Positions 34,501-44,569 of a stretch of DNA of 64,000 nucleotides are shown here, piece after piece. Position 1 is the stretch's first letter. Each line of letters begins with the position of its first letter. The stretch is from Hemerocallis citrina (Eukaryota > Streptophyta > Magnoliopsida > Asparagales > Asphodelaceae): the NCBI GenBank assembly GCA_017893485.1, contig CM030364.1, forward strand, positions 39,287,825 to 39,351,824, in the 5' to 3' direction. The translations under genes and the position numbers were made by a program. The notes under the pieces were generated by a model that made no database searches, had not been told where the DNA came from, and saw only the letters and a list, made by a program, of their open reading frames with translations.

Positions 34501-37500
34501 CATCTATCCATCAATAATCTTTAGTTTGGTAATTTTTTAAACCTCATTTCCTACATGAAAATGAGAGGAATGCATGCATATACTTTGGAGATGGTTTTGC
34601 AATGGGTGAGGATAATTAAGATGGTTGTTGTTAGTTGTCTTGTCAAGTGATGGTTTCATAGAATCTGGCCATGAGGAGATACAGTAGTAAACATTTAAAG
34701 AAAGTGTGTGCCGAGCATGACTAACAATTTTACTTTTTTTGTTGCATTTTTTGGTTCTTGTCGTTAGTATATATGCGAAGTGTTTTTTTGTTGAGTAAAT
34801 GGATCTCATCTACCTTTCCACATAGCAATATAACAATTAGTCCACAAATTTTAGAGATTTTTTTCCCCTTCAAGTATTTTAATTTGGCAATGCAGTATCA
34901 ATCTTTAAAGCTCATATCCTAATAGCAAAAAGGCAAAAATAGTTGTCTCAATTAGTCAACGGAACAATGTCTATTGGCTTGGTAATCTGATGTAAACTTA
35001 ACCCTAAGTAGAGAATTTTCAAGAATATTAAAAGATTAAAGTTTACCGACATGTAATGCGGATCAAGTTAGAAATTAAAACAGTTAATCGGTTCGATGGA
35101 TTTTCAAGAATTGAATTAAGTTTAACAAGCCCAATTAACGATTCAGTTCTAACAATCAATAATTATATGGGTAAAAGGGATATGAGCAACTTGCTCATTT
35201 AGTAAATGAGCAATTAATTATGTGGCATGCATGTGATACATTGGACAACTAATCCTTTTAATAATCTTCCAATCACATGTATGCTACATCATCAATTGCT
35301 TATTTACTAAATGAGCAAGTTGCTCATACCCCTTTTTTCCTAATTATATACCTAAGCATTCTTAGCAAGTAAAAGATGCAATAATAATTTGTACTCTAAT
35401 TGGCAAGTAGAAGCACACACTCTTAATATTTGTAGATGACAGATAAATTAAATAATATTATAGAGATGATAAAGTAGTAACATAAATATTTGAGAAGAGG
35501 AAAGTATGTCGGGGTTGCAGGTTGTGTATAATTGCGGAAGAGGAGCAGCGGGGTTGCACGCTGTGATTGCAGGAGTCGGGGGGAGGGGGGAAGTAGATGC
35601 GACAGCAGAGGAACGGCGGGAGGCCATCGAGATCGGGGTTGTCGACGGGGTCGAATGTGAGTCGGGTGGACGTTGACGACGATGAGGGGATGCGTCGACG
35701 GTGGGGTGGTGGTTGTCGAGGAGCGCAAAGACTGCGGTGGAAGGAGAGGAGGCGGCGGAGGTTGCGGGTGGTGGTTGTGGTGGCGTCGATGTTGGAGGCC
35801 GAAGGGAGGTGGCGTGGCGAGTGTTGGGTTTGGAGGTCGAGTGGGGGAGAGAGGGTGACGGGAGGGGGGGGAGGGGGGGTTGTTGGGTTCGGGATAAGAG
35901 AACATGAAGAAGGAAAAGAAGAGTTAATTAAGGTTTGAATTTGGGGTTAGGTTTAGGAATTGAAGTGGATTTGGGAATTTGAGTGTAGTTTTAGAGTTTA
36001 TCACAAACCCTAATACTTTATTAGGATTTCTTACATCCTAATAATTCTCTCAATTGTCTCACACCAAAAGATGGATGAAGAGCAATAACTCAACACAATA
36101 ATTTTTTAATCAAGAATAACTTATTTTCTCATTATTCTCAAGGTCTATATATAGGCTTAAAACAAATTCAAAACAAATCTCAAACAAATCTAAAATAAAT
36201 CTCCCAAATTTAAAACAAATCTTGCAAATAAACTAAATATGGCTAAATCTCAAAATAAAAATAAAACAAATTTGATATCCTCATCATTCTCTCAGGGTGG
36301 GAGAGGGCGCAACCCAGTTGAGTCAAAATCAGTGATCCTGTCATGGTACTCCAAAAGATCTGGATCCAAATACGGGAGCTCCTCACGATTACTCCAAGTG
36401 TCATCCGGCTTCAGCTTGTTCTTCCACCTTACCAAATACCTATGAATACCACCATCTCTAGTAGAGATTATCTGATTATCTAAAATATTATCCAATTTGT
36501 CTGTCGGTGGGTAAGTAGTATCAGGTAAAAGGGAAAATGTGAAAATCTCATCATTAGGCTGCAAGATAGGCTCATCTATAAGAGAATTTCTAGGATTAAA
36601 TTTTGGGCCTTCATAGAGTACTAGATCCTCAATATTGAAAGTCTTACTTATGCCAAATTCTTCAGGAAGGTCAACGATATAGTCATTATCATTGATTTTA
36701 TGAAGAATTTTAAATGGGCCTGCAGCACGTGCATTCAACTTCTTAACGTATCCAGCTTAAACCGTTCCGGACGAATCCGAACCATCAATTCGTTACCAAC
36801 ATCATGAGTTTTAAATTTCATTTTAGTATCTGCTATTAACTTATAGTTAAAATTATTCTCATTAATTTTTTTGAAAATTTATCTGTGCAAGTCGAATGCG
36901 ATATGCAAATGTGGATGCAGACTGAGACTCTATGATGTTCTAACACGGATAAAATCTATGGGATGCCAAGTGACTTGGGAAAGAATGAGTGACTCGGGTA
37001 CATTCAATAGAGGTGATTTGATCGACCGAATACAGTTGAGAGTCTGGTCATCCTCTTCACCGAAGTCATTACTGATATGAGGTTCATAGGTAAACTCATT
37101 GTCAGGCTCATCAGCAATGACAGTGGTACCTTCTACAGTGTTGATCCTACTGTTGCTGGGACAGTTACCAGCAACATGACCGTATTCCTTGCATTTATAA
37201 AACTTGGTGAGAGGATCAATCTTAGAATAGTCTTTTTCAGTGTTCTTACCCGTGTTGTCATTTCTAAGTGAATAAGGATTTGAAATAGGCTTGCTTGGGT
37301 AAGACTTGTTGGGGTACGGAGAAGAGGGGGCTCAGGTCTAGAGGGCTCAGTAAAGGTCATTCTAGAGGAATGATCTATCGAATCGCTGGACTTGTAATGA
37401 GAACTTGCTTCACGGAAATCCATATCGAGGACAAGGACGTAAGTTGCTGCTAAGGAGTCCACGTTTCTATGAATTAGCTCGTTCTTAAGATCGGCTCGTA

Positions 37501-40500
37501 GTCTAGCTCTGAACCTAGAGAGTTTGTTCTACGCTCTTTTTACCTAAAACATTACACCGAATGAGGAAGTCATCGAACTTATCCACATATTCTTGGGTGG
37601 ATTTGCTTTTCCGATAGAGTTGATTCCACGAATCAAGCATTCGGGTGTGGAAAGATAGGGACACATATATCTCAGTGAGCTTCTCTTTCATGACCTCCCA
37701 AGTGGATATGGGTGTGAGGCCTCGGCCTCTGCGGGCATGTTCAAGATTGGTCCAGTGTTGAGCTTTTCCAGTCAATTTTATAATGGCAAATTTAACCTTC
37801 AGGGCTTCGTTCATGTCAAACCACACAAAGTAGTAGTCCATGGCACAGATCCAATCGAGATAAACTTGGGTTCCATACGACCTTCATAGTGAGGAACGTC
37901 AGCCTTGACGTTTTTGTTGTATTGTCCGTCAGGGTCACGATCTTGACGTCGGTCGTTATGATCATTTCCTTGAGAGATTTGACGATGAAGCTCAAGGGCA
38001 GCATTTTAATTCAATTCCACTTTCTCAAGCCTCTGATTGATATTGACAAGAGTTGCTTGAATAACAGCGAGGGTAGTGGAAATATCAGAGTTGTCTATCT
38101 CAGTTCGAGGAGGGGCGCACGGAATTCTAGGGTTCCTAATTAGGTGGTTTGGAAGGGACAAGAAAGGCTCTTCGGGATTTGTGATGGGTATTCACCAATG
38201 GTGGAAAACTAAGGGTCGTGGGGAAGTATGTTTGCTGAAATTTGGGAAAACGTGTCCTAAATGCACTTAATTTATATATATATATATATATATATAATGA
38301 ACTAAAAGGGCTGAATGCAAAACTATAGCTAAATGATGCAAGAACTAGGGTTTTTAAAACCTTCGCTCTGATACCAAAATGATGTAAACAACCTTAAGTA
38401 GAAAATTTTCAAGAATATTAAAAGATTAAGTTTACCAATATGTAATGCAGATCAATTTAGAAATTAAAATAGTTAAATCAGTTTGATGAATTTTCAAGAA
38501 TTGAATTAAGTTTAACAAGCACAATTAACGATTCAGTTCAAACAATCAGTAATTATATACCTAAGCGTTTTTAGCAAGTAAAAGATGCAATAATGATTTG
38601 TACTCTAATTGGCAAGTAGAAGCACACACTCTTAATATTTGTAGACGACAGATAAATCAAATAATATTATAGAGAGATAAAGTAGTAACACAAATATTTA
38701 AGAAGAGGAAAGAGTATGCCGGGGTTGCAGGCTGTGTATAATTGCGGAAGAGGAGCAGCGGGGTTGCGGGCTGTGATTGCAGGTGTTGGGGGGGGGGAGT
38801 AGATGCGACATCAGGGGAACGGCGGGAGGCCATCGGGATCGGGGTTGTCGACGGGTCGAACGTGAGTCGGGTGGATGTTGACGACGATGGAGGCGTCGAC
38901 GATGGGGTGGTGGTTGTCGAGCAGTGGTAAGGCAGTGGTGGAAGGAGAGGAGGCCGCGGAGGTTGCGAGTGGTGGTTGTGGTGGCGTCGATGTTGGAGGC
39001 TGGAGGGAGGCGGCGTGGCGAGTGTTGGGTTTGGAGGTCGAGCGGGGGAGAGAGGGCGACCGGGAGGGGCGGGGTCGGGATAAGAGAACAGGAAGAAGAA
39101 GAAGATGACTTAATTAGGGTTTGGATTTGAGTTTGATTTGGGGATTAGGGTTTAGGAATTGAAGTGGATTTGGGGATTTTGGTGTAGTTTAGAGTTTATC
39201 ACAAACCCTAATACTTTATTAGATATTCTCAGAAACCGTAATAATTCTCTCAATTGTCTCACATAAAAAAAAGATGAAGAGCAATAACTCAACACGATAA
39301 TTTTTTTAAATCAAGAATGACATATTTTCTCATTATTCTCAAGTAGGCTCAAAACAAATCTCAAACAAATCTCTCAAATCTCTCAAATCTAAAACAAATC
39401 TCTCAAATAAACTATATATGGCTAAATCTCAAAATAAAAATAAAACAAATTTGATGTCCTCATCATTATCTCTTTACTTTCTTCAGAATAGAAGTTATTG
39501 CAAATCTTGCTCAAGATAAATGTATCTAAAGCTAAGACCAATGTTGTAAATAGCGAAGCGTATAGCGTAGCGTTAGGTTTCATTAGCGTTTAGCGCAAAT
39601 AGTGTAAGCTATGAAGATTTTTTATTTTTTATATTTAAAAATCAAAATTAATTATCAAAAAATAATTATAAATTCTAAATAATTTAGTATAACATAGAAA
39701 AAATTTATAATATGCAAACCAAACAGTGTTGATTTTGATTCGTTGCTTCTCTAATTAAATTTTATAAATTTGCATGTTGAAATCAAAAGATTATGCAGCA
39801 TTACTTATGAAGGGAAAGATAAATGTGTACAATATTGAAATTTGCATGTTGAAATGAAGAAGAAGAATAAGGATACTGATAAATATCATTCTGTATCTAA
39901 ATTTATATACAGTGACCTGAGAGTGTGTTACTTTTGGCTTATTTGTGTCAATTAAACGTCTAAAACACCACCTACAATCATGCTAAATAAATTACTATAC
40001 ACACAACAGCAGTGTAACATGATATTTTATGATATAAGTGCTCCTGCTATTTAACATGAGAAGAAAGCTTTAGGGTTGTTGCACCTGATGGTATCTTTGA
40101 AAATGAGAATGAAATGACCTTCCTAGGTACCTTATGTTTAGCTATTTGGACAAATCATGCCATAGAAAATAATGCAACTCTCAGTCACCTCTTCAACAGA
40201 ACCCAAAAAAAACCCTCAGTCACCTCTTCAATCACCTCTATCAACAGATTCCAAAAAAAAACTCAGTAGAGGAACAAGAAATTCAAAAAACATCGATTAA
40301 ATAGAAAAAAATAAACAAAAGTAATAAACAACACAAAGAAGAAGAAGAAGAAGAGACTCAGGAAGTGAACAAACTTGTTAATGTTGTCGCCGTCGCCATC
40401 GTGGTCGTGGTCGTCGTCGCCATCGCCGGAATCTCTTGCCGCTCCTGTCGCCGCTCAAGTTGTCCCTCTCTCAAACCTTAAATAGAAATCTCCCCCTAAA

Positions 40501-43263
40501 AAGTAAGTCTCTCCTTTTGACCTATCGGGCTTGAAAACCAAAACAATCCAAACAAAACATTATGTGTATAGCGCACGCTATTAGAGCTACATAGCGTAGC
40601 GCGCTATAGCGTGAGCTACGCACGTGTAACGCATGGCTATGCATGCAGTGCGCTATGCACATGTGCTACGTAGCGGTGTTGGGGGAGTTAGGCTTTGTAG
40701 CTTGCTATAGCGCATAGCGTAGCGCGTTTTTTAAAACATTGGCTAAGACCTACTCTTTATTGTATTTCCATTTTTAAAGTATAATCCCTATCAAGTTGTG
40801 GGAAGTAACACATCTAGATTCTCACATAAATTAGCTCTTTCCTTTTAAATGTAATTATTTTCTTACTGGATGTTTCCTTTATATAGTTCAATTTTCTTTT
40901 TAAGAGAGAGTAGCAGCATGCATACTGAATTTCACACTCTATTCATAGCGTTCCATTTTAAATCTAAAAGCAATTATCCTTCGATGTTTGCAATATACTG
41001 CAAGGCGTCCAATTTTAAATACTGCCTTGGAAAAATTAAATGGCTTTATTTCCATATAATGTTTATCCATCTCCCACTTTTTGTTGACTCTACGTTTAAT
41101 TTGATGTTTAATTTGACGTCTTGATATTTCTATTAAAAACTTTTCAGCAAAACTTAGGTACAAGTGCTTATTTTATTCAAGATCAGCTGTGTGGGTTTGT
41201 CTTTGGATCTAAAGGGTGTGAGAACTTATTCAGTAGCAATATCTAAATTGTTTGCTTGTTTTACTGAGTGGGGTTTTGAGTTGTCAAAACTTATTTGCTG
41301 CCTTAATCTCTTTTTTTTATCCTCTGCCTACACCAGAATTCAACAAAGTGTTGGGGAACCTAAAGACAAGTCTTGAAGATCTGCAGAATGTTGTGGAAGA
41401 TCCCCTTCCAAATGCAAAGATAGCTGCAGATAGAGTAATAGCTAACAGACCAAAACAAGTGATGCATCTTGAGGAACCAAATAAAAATCTAACTTCGGTA
41501 AATATGGCTACTCAAACTCTTTAGCTTTGGGTTGTTGAAAGGGTTGAACTGACAAATATGCTTCATCTGAAGGATTCTCGAGGAAATCAGAACCCGAGGG
41601 ATGTTGGTGCACCATTAGATTCTACTGATAAAGAAGTTATACACACTGATGGTATTAAGCTAAATATGAATGCAAACAAAGTCTCAAGACCTGGATTAAT
41701 GCATCGGAACCCAACTGCTCGAACTTATGAGGTAATCTAATAAGTAGAAAACACTGTCTTCATATTACATGTGTAATCAGTTATGTGAACTTGTGTTTCA
41801 GTACTTTTTAGTCTTTAGCAGTTTAACTGTCTAAGGCTGATCCCAGCTTTTCGTAGTGCCTGATGGCATGGATTTTTTTAAAGGAGATTATCAGGTCCAT
41901 GAAATTAAAGAATTCATAAAGTCAAATGGTTTTTTCATGATAAGGTGTATGCCAATTTAATGTTACTCCAATTGTAAAAGATATACATTGTCTGTTGACG
42001 ATCCTTTATTTATTTATTTTTGCTTTCTATTCAGCATTTCCTGTGTTAAAGCTACTACAAAGTACGAACAACTTGAAACCTTCAGTTTGATATTTTATTA
42101 TAGGCTATCCAGTAAACCAGCCGTGGAAACAATTGTATTTATTACTTCTGAATGATTGTCTATGCTGCTACTTTTATTTTATATTATATTATTCCGGTTT
42201 CATATTTTGTTTCCAGTGCATAATTAGATAATGTTTTTCCATCTTTGATATTTATAGATACTCTACCTGATAACCACCGAACAATGTTTTGGATGGTATT
42301 AGGGTGGAGGACAAATTTCTGGCTTGGTTGACACCCGGGATCGAGGCCTAAACATGTCCAAAACTCAACAAAAAAAATAGATCACCTACCTGATGGATTA
42401 CTCCAGTTTAATCATAACAGAACATTTGGGTTTTCTGTATCACAATTCACAAGTTACATAATTTTATGCGTTTCCTTTTCTTGGGAGTGTATAGATTATG
42501 CTGTATATATTATACTACATATAGAGGTCTTAGAATGTACTACTATTCCTTGTACCTTTTGTATATGGAATATTATTGTATTGATGATTCATTTTGCGTG
42601 TCTGTGTTAATTTATTGGCCTATTTTCTACTGTATTATTCCATGTATAATATATTCCTAGAATATAATATATTCCATATATCTCTCTGATTTTCCTAGAA
42701 TATCTATGTGACTGTATTATTTACTGCAGTGGGAGGATGAATCCCTAGACTCTGCATCGGATGATCTATCATCTCCGTCAAAGAAAATTTACCTATCTAG
42801 TCCCAGCAGATCAAGGGGTTCTCCCTTAAAACCACCACCACACTTCCAAAAAATACCAAGGAAGAGAAAAAGATGGAGTGCAGAGGAAGAGGATACCCTG
42901 AGGGAAGCTGTGAATAAGTATGCATATTGTCATTCCTTAAATTAACAGTAGTGAAGAATTTTTTTTCTGCTGGGAGGGCAAAGTTTATTATTAACTCATG
43001 CTAACCTTTTATCGGTTGTTGGATGCACCATATTTTAAGGGCTTCGTTTTCCAATCGATATATCTAATTTTCCATTTCAGGCATGGCAAAGGGCACTGGA
43101 AGATCATTCTAGATGAATATCGTGAACATTTTGAAGAAAGAACAGTGGTGAGTTTGGCTCCCAACTTATATAGCTTGTTTACCCATAGAATGACTTTTAT
43201 AACTCCAAACTATTTCATGAACAGCTTGATTTGAAAGATAAATGGAGGAATATGACCAGGTAG
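28580..43263 (+). CDS. TRFL: telobox Myb protein, TRF-like (TRFL)
   Basis: A likely nuclear DNA-binding protein of the plant TRF-like family, whose C-terminal Myb/telobox binds telomere-type DNA. Exons read from GT-AG sites with consistent phase: 28580-29222, 30441-30497, 33211-33351, 34326-34382, 41337-41497, 41573-41731, 42730-42917, 43081-43147 and 43225-43263 (TAG). They total 1512 bp, about 503 residues. The start MSSFSTSYETLEFLLRQ is the first ATG. The Myb helix segment KRWSAEEEDTLREAV and the telobox end DLKDKWRNMTR are intact; NPTARTYEWEDESLDS is a family-typical acidic linker. An additional exon-like block at 31898-32045 would shift the frame. Without the 75-bp intron 41498-41572, a TAG at 41522 would stop the protein. 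The 7-kb intron 34383-41336 contains two transposons. Exon structure is unverified. Confidence 0.8.
28620..29200. other. strong strand asymmetry in TRF-like exon 1
   Basis: 28620-28830 is almost pure C/T on the + strand, while 28930-29200 is mostly G/A with many runs of three to five G. Both encode protein: a Leu/Pro/Ser-rich N-terminus, then an Arg/Glu/Gly-rich segment. The two halves could pair with each other or form triplex or G-quadruplex structures. Confidence 0.7.
29223..30440. other. intron 1 of TRF-like gene
   Basis: No gene or clear transposon. It contains several GTTATCTCAACTTTTCT-like inverse repeats (29400-29560). Part near 30080-30440 is duplicated near 33960-34325. Confidence 0.5.
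30080..30520. repeat. duplicated intron-exon block, copy 1
   Basis: It carries the 57-bp exon 30441-30497 and the intron before it. Copy 2 (33960-34420) has the same landmarks (TTGTTAAACC..TCAGGTG, GAGATGGGTGTG-like, CCATTTTG) and a 57-bp exon at the same place. The exon products are DQGKLVTDAMEVDGG and EQEELAVNLRGVDGA. Confidence 0.7.
31141..31260. repeat. third duplicated intron block (partner split by retrotransposon)
   Basis: GGAATATTGTCTA..TTTCTTCAGGATAA..GCAACTCTTGCTCAAGATAAATGT matches the sequence directly before 34983 and directly after 39470. It thus shows the pre-insertion state of the site taken by the element at 34988-39465. Confidence 0.75.
31680..32900. repeat. duplicated exon-intron block, copy A
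   Basis: Landmarks TTTAGATCTGAACC..GGAA, CTTTGCAATGTTTGAACTGC, GAAATCATTGATGGGG and the downstream intron recur at 33000-33900. This copy carries the frame-shifting exon 31898-32045. Confidence 0.75.
31898..32045 (+). pseudogene. degenerate duplicate exon of TRF-like gene
   Basis: Flanked by good splice sites (ACTAG and GTAGC) and clearly homologous to exon 33211-33351, ending with the same GGTGAAGCAG. Its length of 148 bp is not a multiple of three. A 10-bp near-tandem duplication (GCAGTGGAGG/CCAGTGGAGG near 31955-31975) throws the frame onto TGA. If spliced in, it would truncate the protein; it may be skipped or act as a poison exon. Confidence 0.65.
33000..33900. repeat. duplicated exon-intron block, copy B
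   Basis: Partner of 31680-32900, with the in-frame 141-bp exon 33211-33351 (EIDEGAVMGNELREK..). Confidence 0.75.
34988..36286 (-). repeat. 3' LTR of the intronic gypsy element
   Basis: Matches 38380-39465 apart from the MITE insertion. A GC-rich, purine-biased stretch at 35500-35890 reads as long low-complexity frames on both strands but is not a gene. Confidence 0.9.
35169..35340. mobile_element. Mutator-like MITE, 172 bp
   Basis: Terminal inverted repeats of about 45 bp contain ATGAGCAACTTGCTCATTTA, and exact 9-bp duplications TAATTATAT lie at 35160-35168 and 35341-35349. It is absent from the other LTR of the same retrotransposon, so it inserted after the retrotransposon did. Confidence 0.92.
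36287..38379 (-). pseudogene. gag and chromodomain remnants of the intronic gypsy element
   Basis: A gag piece at 37841-37515 includes KLTGKAQHWTNLEHARRGRG and TQEYVDKFDDFLIRCNVLGK. A zinc-knuckle-like region with frame breaks follows near 37180. A C-terminal piece at 36738-36292 includes GPFKILHKINDNDYIVDLPE and a chromodomain core HRYLVRWKNKLKPDDTWSN. Everything from protease through integrase core is gone. GCTCTGATACCA at 38365-38376 is the complement of the tRNA-Met primer site. Confidence 0.85.
38380..39465 (-). repeat. 5' LTR of the intronic gypsy element
   Basis: Begins at TGATGTAAAC beside the primer-binding site and ends CCTCATCA. It shares the GC-rich purine stretch at 38740-39080 with the other LTR. 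Confidence 0.9.
39539..40741. mobile_element. non-autonomous hAT-like element, 1203 bp, rich in TAGCG motifs
   Basis: Short terminal inverted repeats CAATGTTGTAAATAGCG and (reversed) CAATGTTTTAAAAAACGCG fit the hAT-type start CARNG. Exact 8-bp duplications GCTAAGAC lie at 39531-39538 and 40742-40749. Both subterminal zones are packed with AGCGTAGCG, ATAGCG and GCTATAGCG words in opposed orientations. The middle has no transposase; 40385-40480 is a GC-rich stretch with GTCGCCGTCGCCATCG that looks like a captured gene fragment. Confidence 0.85.
41498..41572 (+). other. 75-nt candidate intron that would bypass a stop codon
   Basis: Donor TCG|GTAAAT and acceptor CTGAAG|GATT, phase 0 on both sides. 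The in-frame TAG at 41522-41524 falls inside. 75 nt is close to the lower limit for plant introns. The alternative is a premature stop in a single exon 41337-41731. Confidence 0.5.
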
Positions 43264-44032
43264 TTCAATATTCTGCACCATTTTGTGCGCCATCATTATG
43301 TGGTATGTCATAAAATTTTTACCCCCATTCCCTAGTACTTCCCTCGAAATGAAAAGGCTGATATACTTGTATTGCAACAAGATGTATGTAGACATGTGAC
43401 TGAGTTCATCTACTAAGTGAAGGAGAATACAGATCTTAATGTGTCAACATTTTGTATTGCTGGTATAGGCTGTATATATGTCAACGTTTTGAAAGAGAAT
43501 GCACATCCTAAAATTTCACACTATCCTGTATGCAAATGTCAGAGATTAAAAATGTTTGTCTTTGTAATTTTGAATTATAACTAACTCGGTCGAGTTGGCT
43601 CTCTGGATTTTTAGTGCATTTTTTGAAGTGCGCAGTTAATGTTCTTTTGTTGTTGTTGGGGAAATCAGTTGATGGTCTCACTCCATTGCTTTCCTCTTTC
43701 AGCCTTACTGACTTGGGGGTGTATGGTGGCACTTGAATTCTTGAACAATTAACTATATCAAATCTCTTAGAAAAGTACGTCTTGAAAATAAAGGAATTGA
43801 ACATGGAATTTTCCATTCCTCACATACCACCCACAATCATGATCATAACTCCTACAGAAGTCACGTCACACGAAATGAAAGGTAATGAGGACGCACTTTC
43901 CTAGTTAGTTACTTGTGGTGAAATCAATACTATTGCAATTGCGATATTTTCCACACCCATTCCCAAAATCAAAGGTACATCTTCCTCTCTTTTTCGGAAG
44001 ATAAAATATTACTGGGTTTAGTAATCGTTGAA
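43264..44032. other. spacer between TRF-like gene and retrotransposon
   Basis: AT-rich. I see no gene or clear element; it probably includes the 3' untranslated region of the TRF-like gene. Confidence 0.5.
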
Positions 44033-44037
44033 GACAT

Positions 44038-44461
44038 TGATCCAATACTTGGATCTGATCATGGCAGACGAAGTTGAGAGTGGGAATGATAGCAGAAGAA
44101 GCTGATGAAGCTCAGGAGATCCAAAGATGAAGAAGAAGAAGGTTGAGAGGAATGTATCAGTTTACGTATCAGTCCAGATGAGATAATACTTCTTCTGGGG
44201 GTTTATTTGTAAAAAGTGTTGTAATTTGCTTTTTAGTCCAACTGTGGTGTAACTGATTGTCAGATCACGTGCTCCGCACGTGCTAGTCGTCTATAAAAAC
44301 ATTTCCCCTGTAAACACTTTGGTTTTGTGAATAAAATCTTGATTATGTTCATCTCCAATTTCCTTCTTGCATCTCCATTCCAATAGCTTGATAGCTTGAG
44401 AGTAATGGCAAGGAAGAAGGCTCCGGCTGTGATCGCCGCCGATGGCGAACAACTTGGAACA
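44038..44461 (+). repeat. 5' LTR
   Basis: Starts TGATCCAATACTTGG and ends CTTGGAACA. TATAAAA at about 44294 is the likely TATA box; AATAAAATC near 44329 may serve as polyadenylation signal. Near 44265-44285 is the palindrome CACGTGCTCCGCACGTG. Confidence 0.92.
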
Positions 44462-44475
44462 TTGGTATCAGAGCC
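44462..44475 (+). other. primer-binding site, tRNA-Met
   Basis: TTGGTATCAGAGCC directly after the 5' LTR. Confidence 0.85.
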
Positions 44476-44569
44476 CGAAGACGATCTCGCTGCCGCCATC
44501 GATCCAGGAGTCGATCAAGAACCCGTTCAAGAAACTGAGAACTCGATCAATCCTAGGTCTGGACCCTAA

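Larger units (their letters stand above)
34988..39465 (-). mobile_element. internally deleted Ty3/gypsy element in an intron of the TRF-like gene
   Basis: LTRs 34988-36286 (1299 bp) and 38380-39465 (1086 bp) start TGATG and end CATCA. Flanking duplications are TAATC and TTATC, one mismatch. The minus-strand internal region (2093 bp) keeps a primer-binding site, a gag fragment and a chromodomain-like end but no protease, RT or RNase H. Most of the LTR length difference is a 172-bp MITE in the left LTR. The element lies antisense to the gene. Confidence 0.9.

Noticed and set aside
35423..35938. Long open frames on both strands in the intronic gypsy LTR
   Set aside because: They lie wholly in a GC-rich low-complexity LTR stretch repeated at 38740-39130, with Pro- or Gly/Arg-rich translations and no domain.
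41498..41524. A 27-nt intron ending at CTTTAG in the TRF-like gene
   Set aside because: Too short for splicing in plants; the 75-nt alternative is preferred.
44262..44288. CACGTG..CACGTGCTAG in the gypsy LTR as a Helitron 3' end
   Set aside because: The motif is present in both LTRs at the same place, and no matching 5' end is seen; it is part of the LTR.
44260..44499. Minus-strand frame over the 5' LTR end, repeated at 49463-49669
   Set aside because: The same frame occurs in both LTRs and carries no domain; shadow of LTR sequence.
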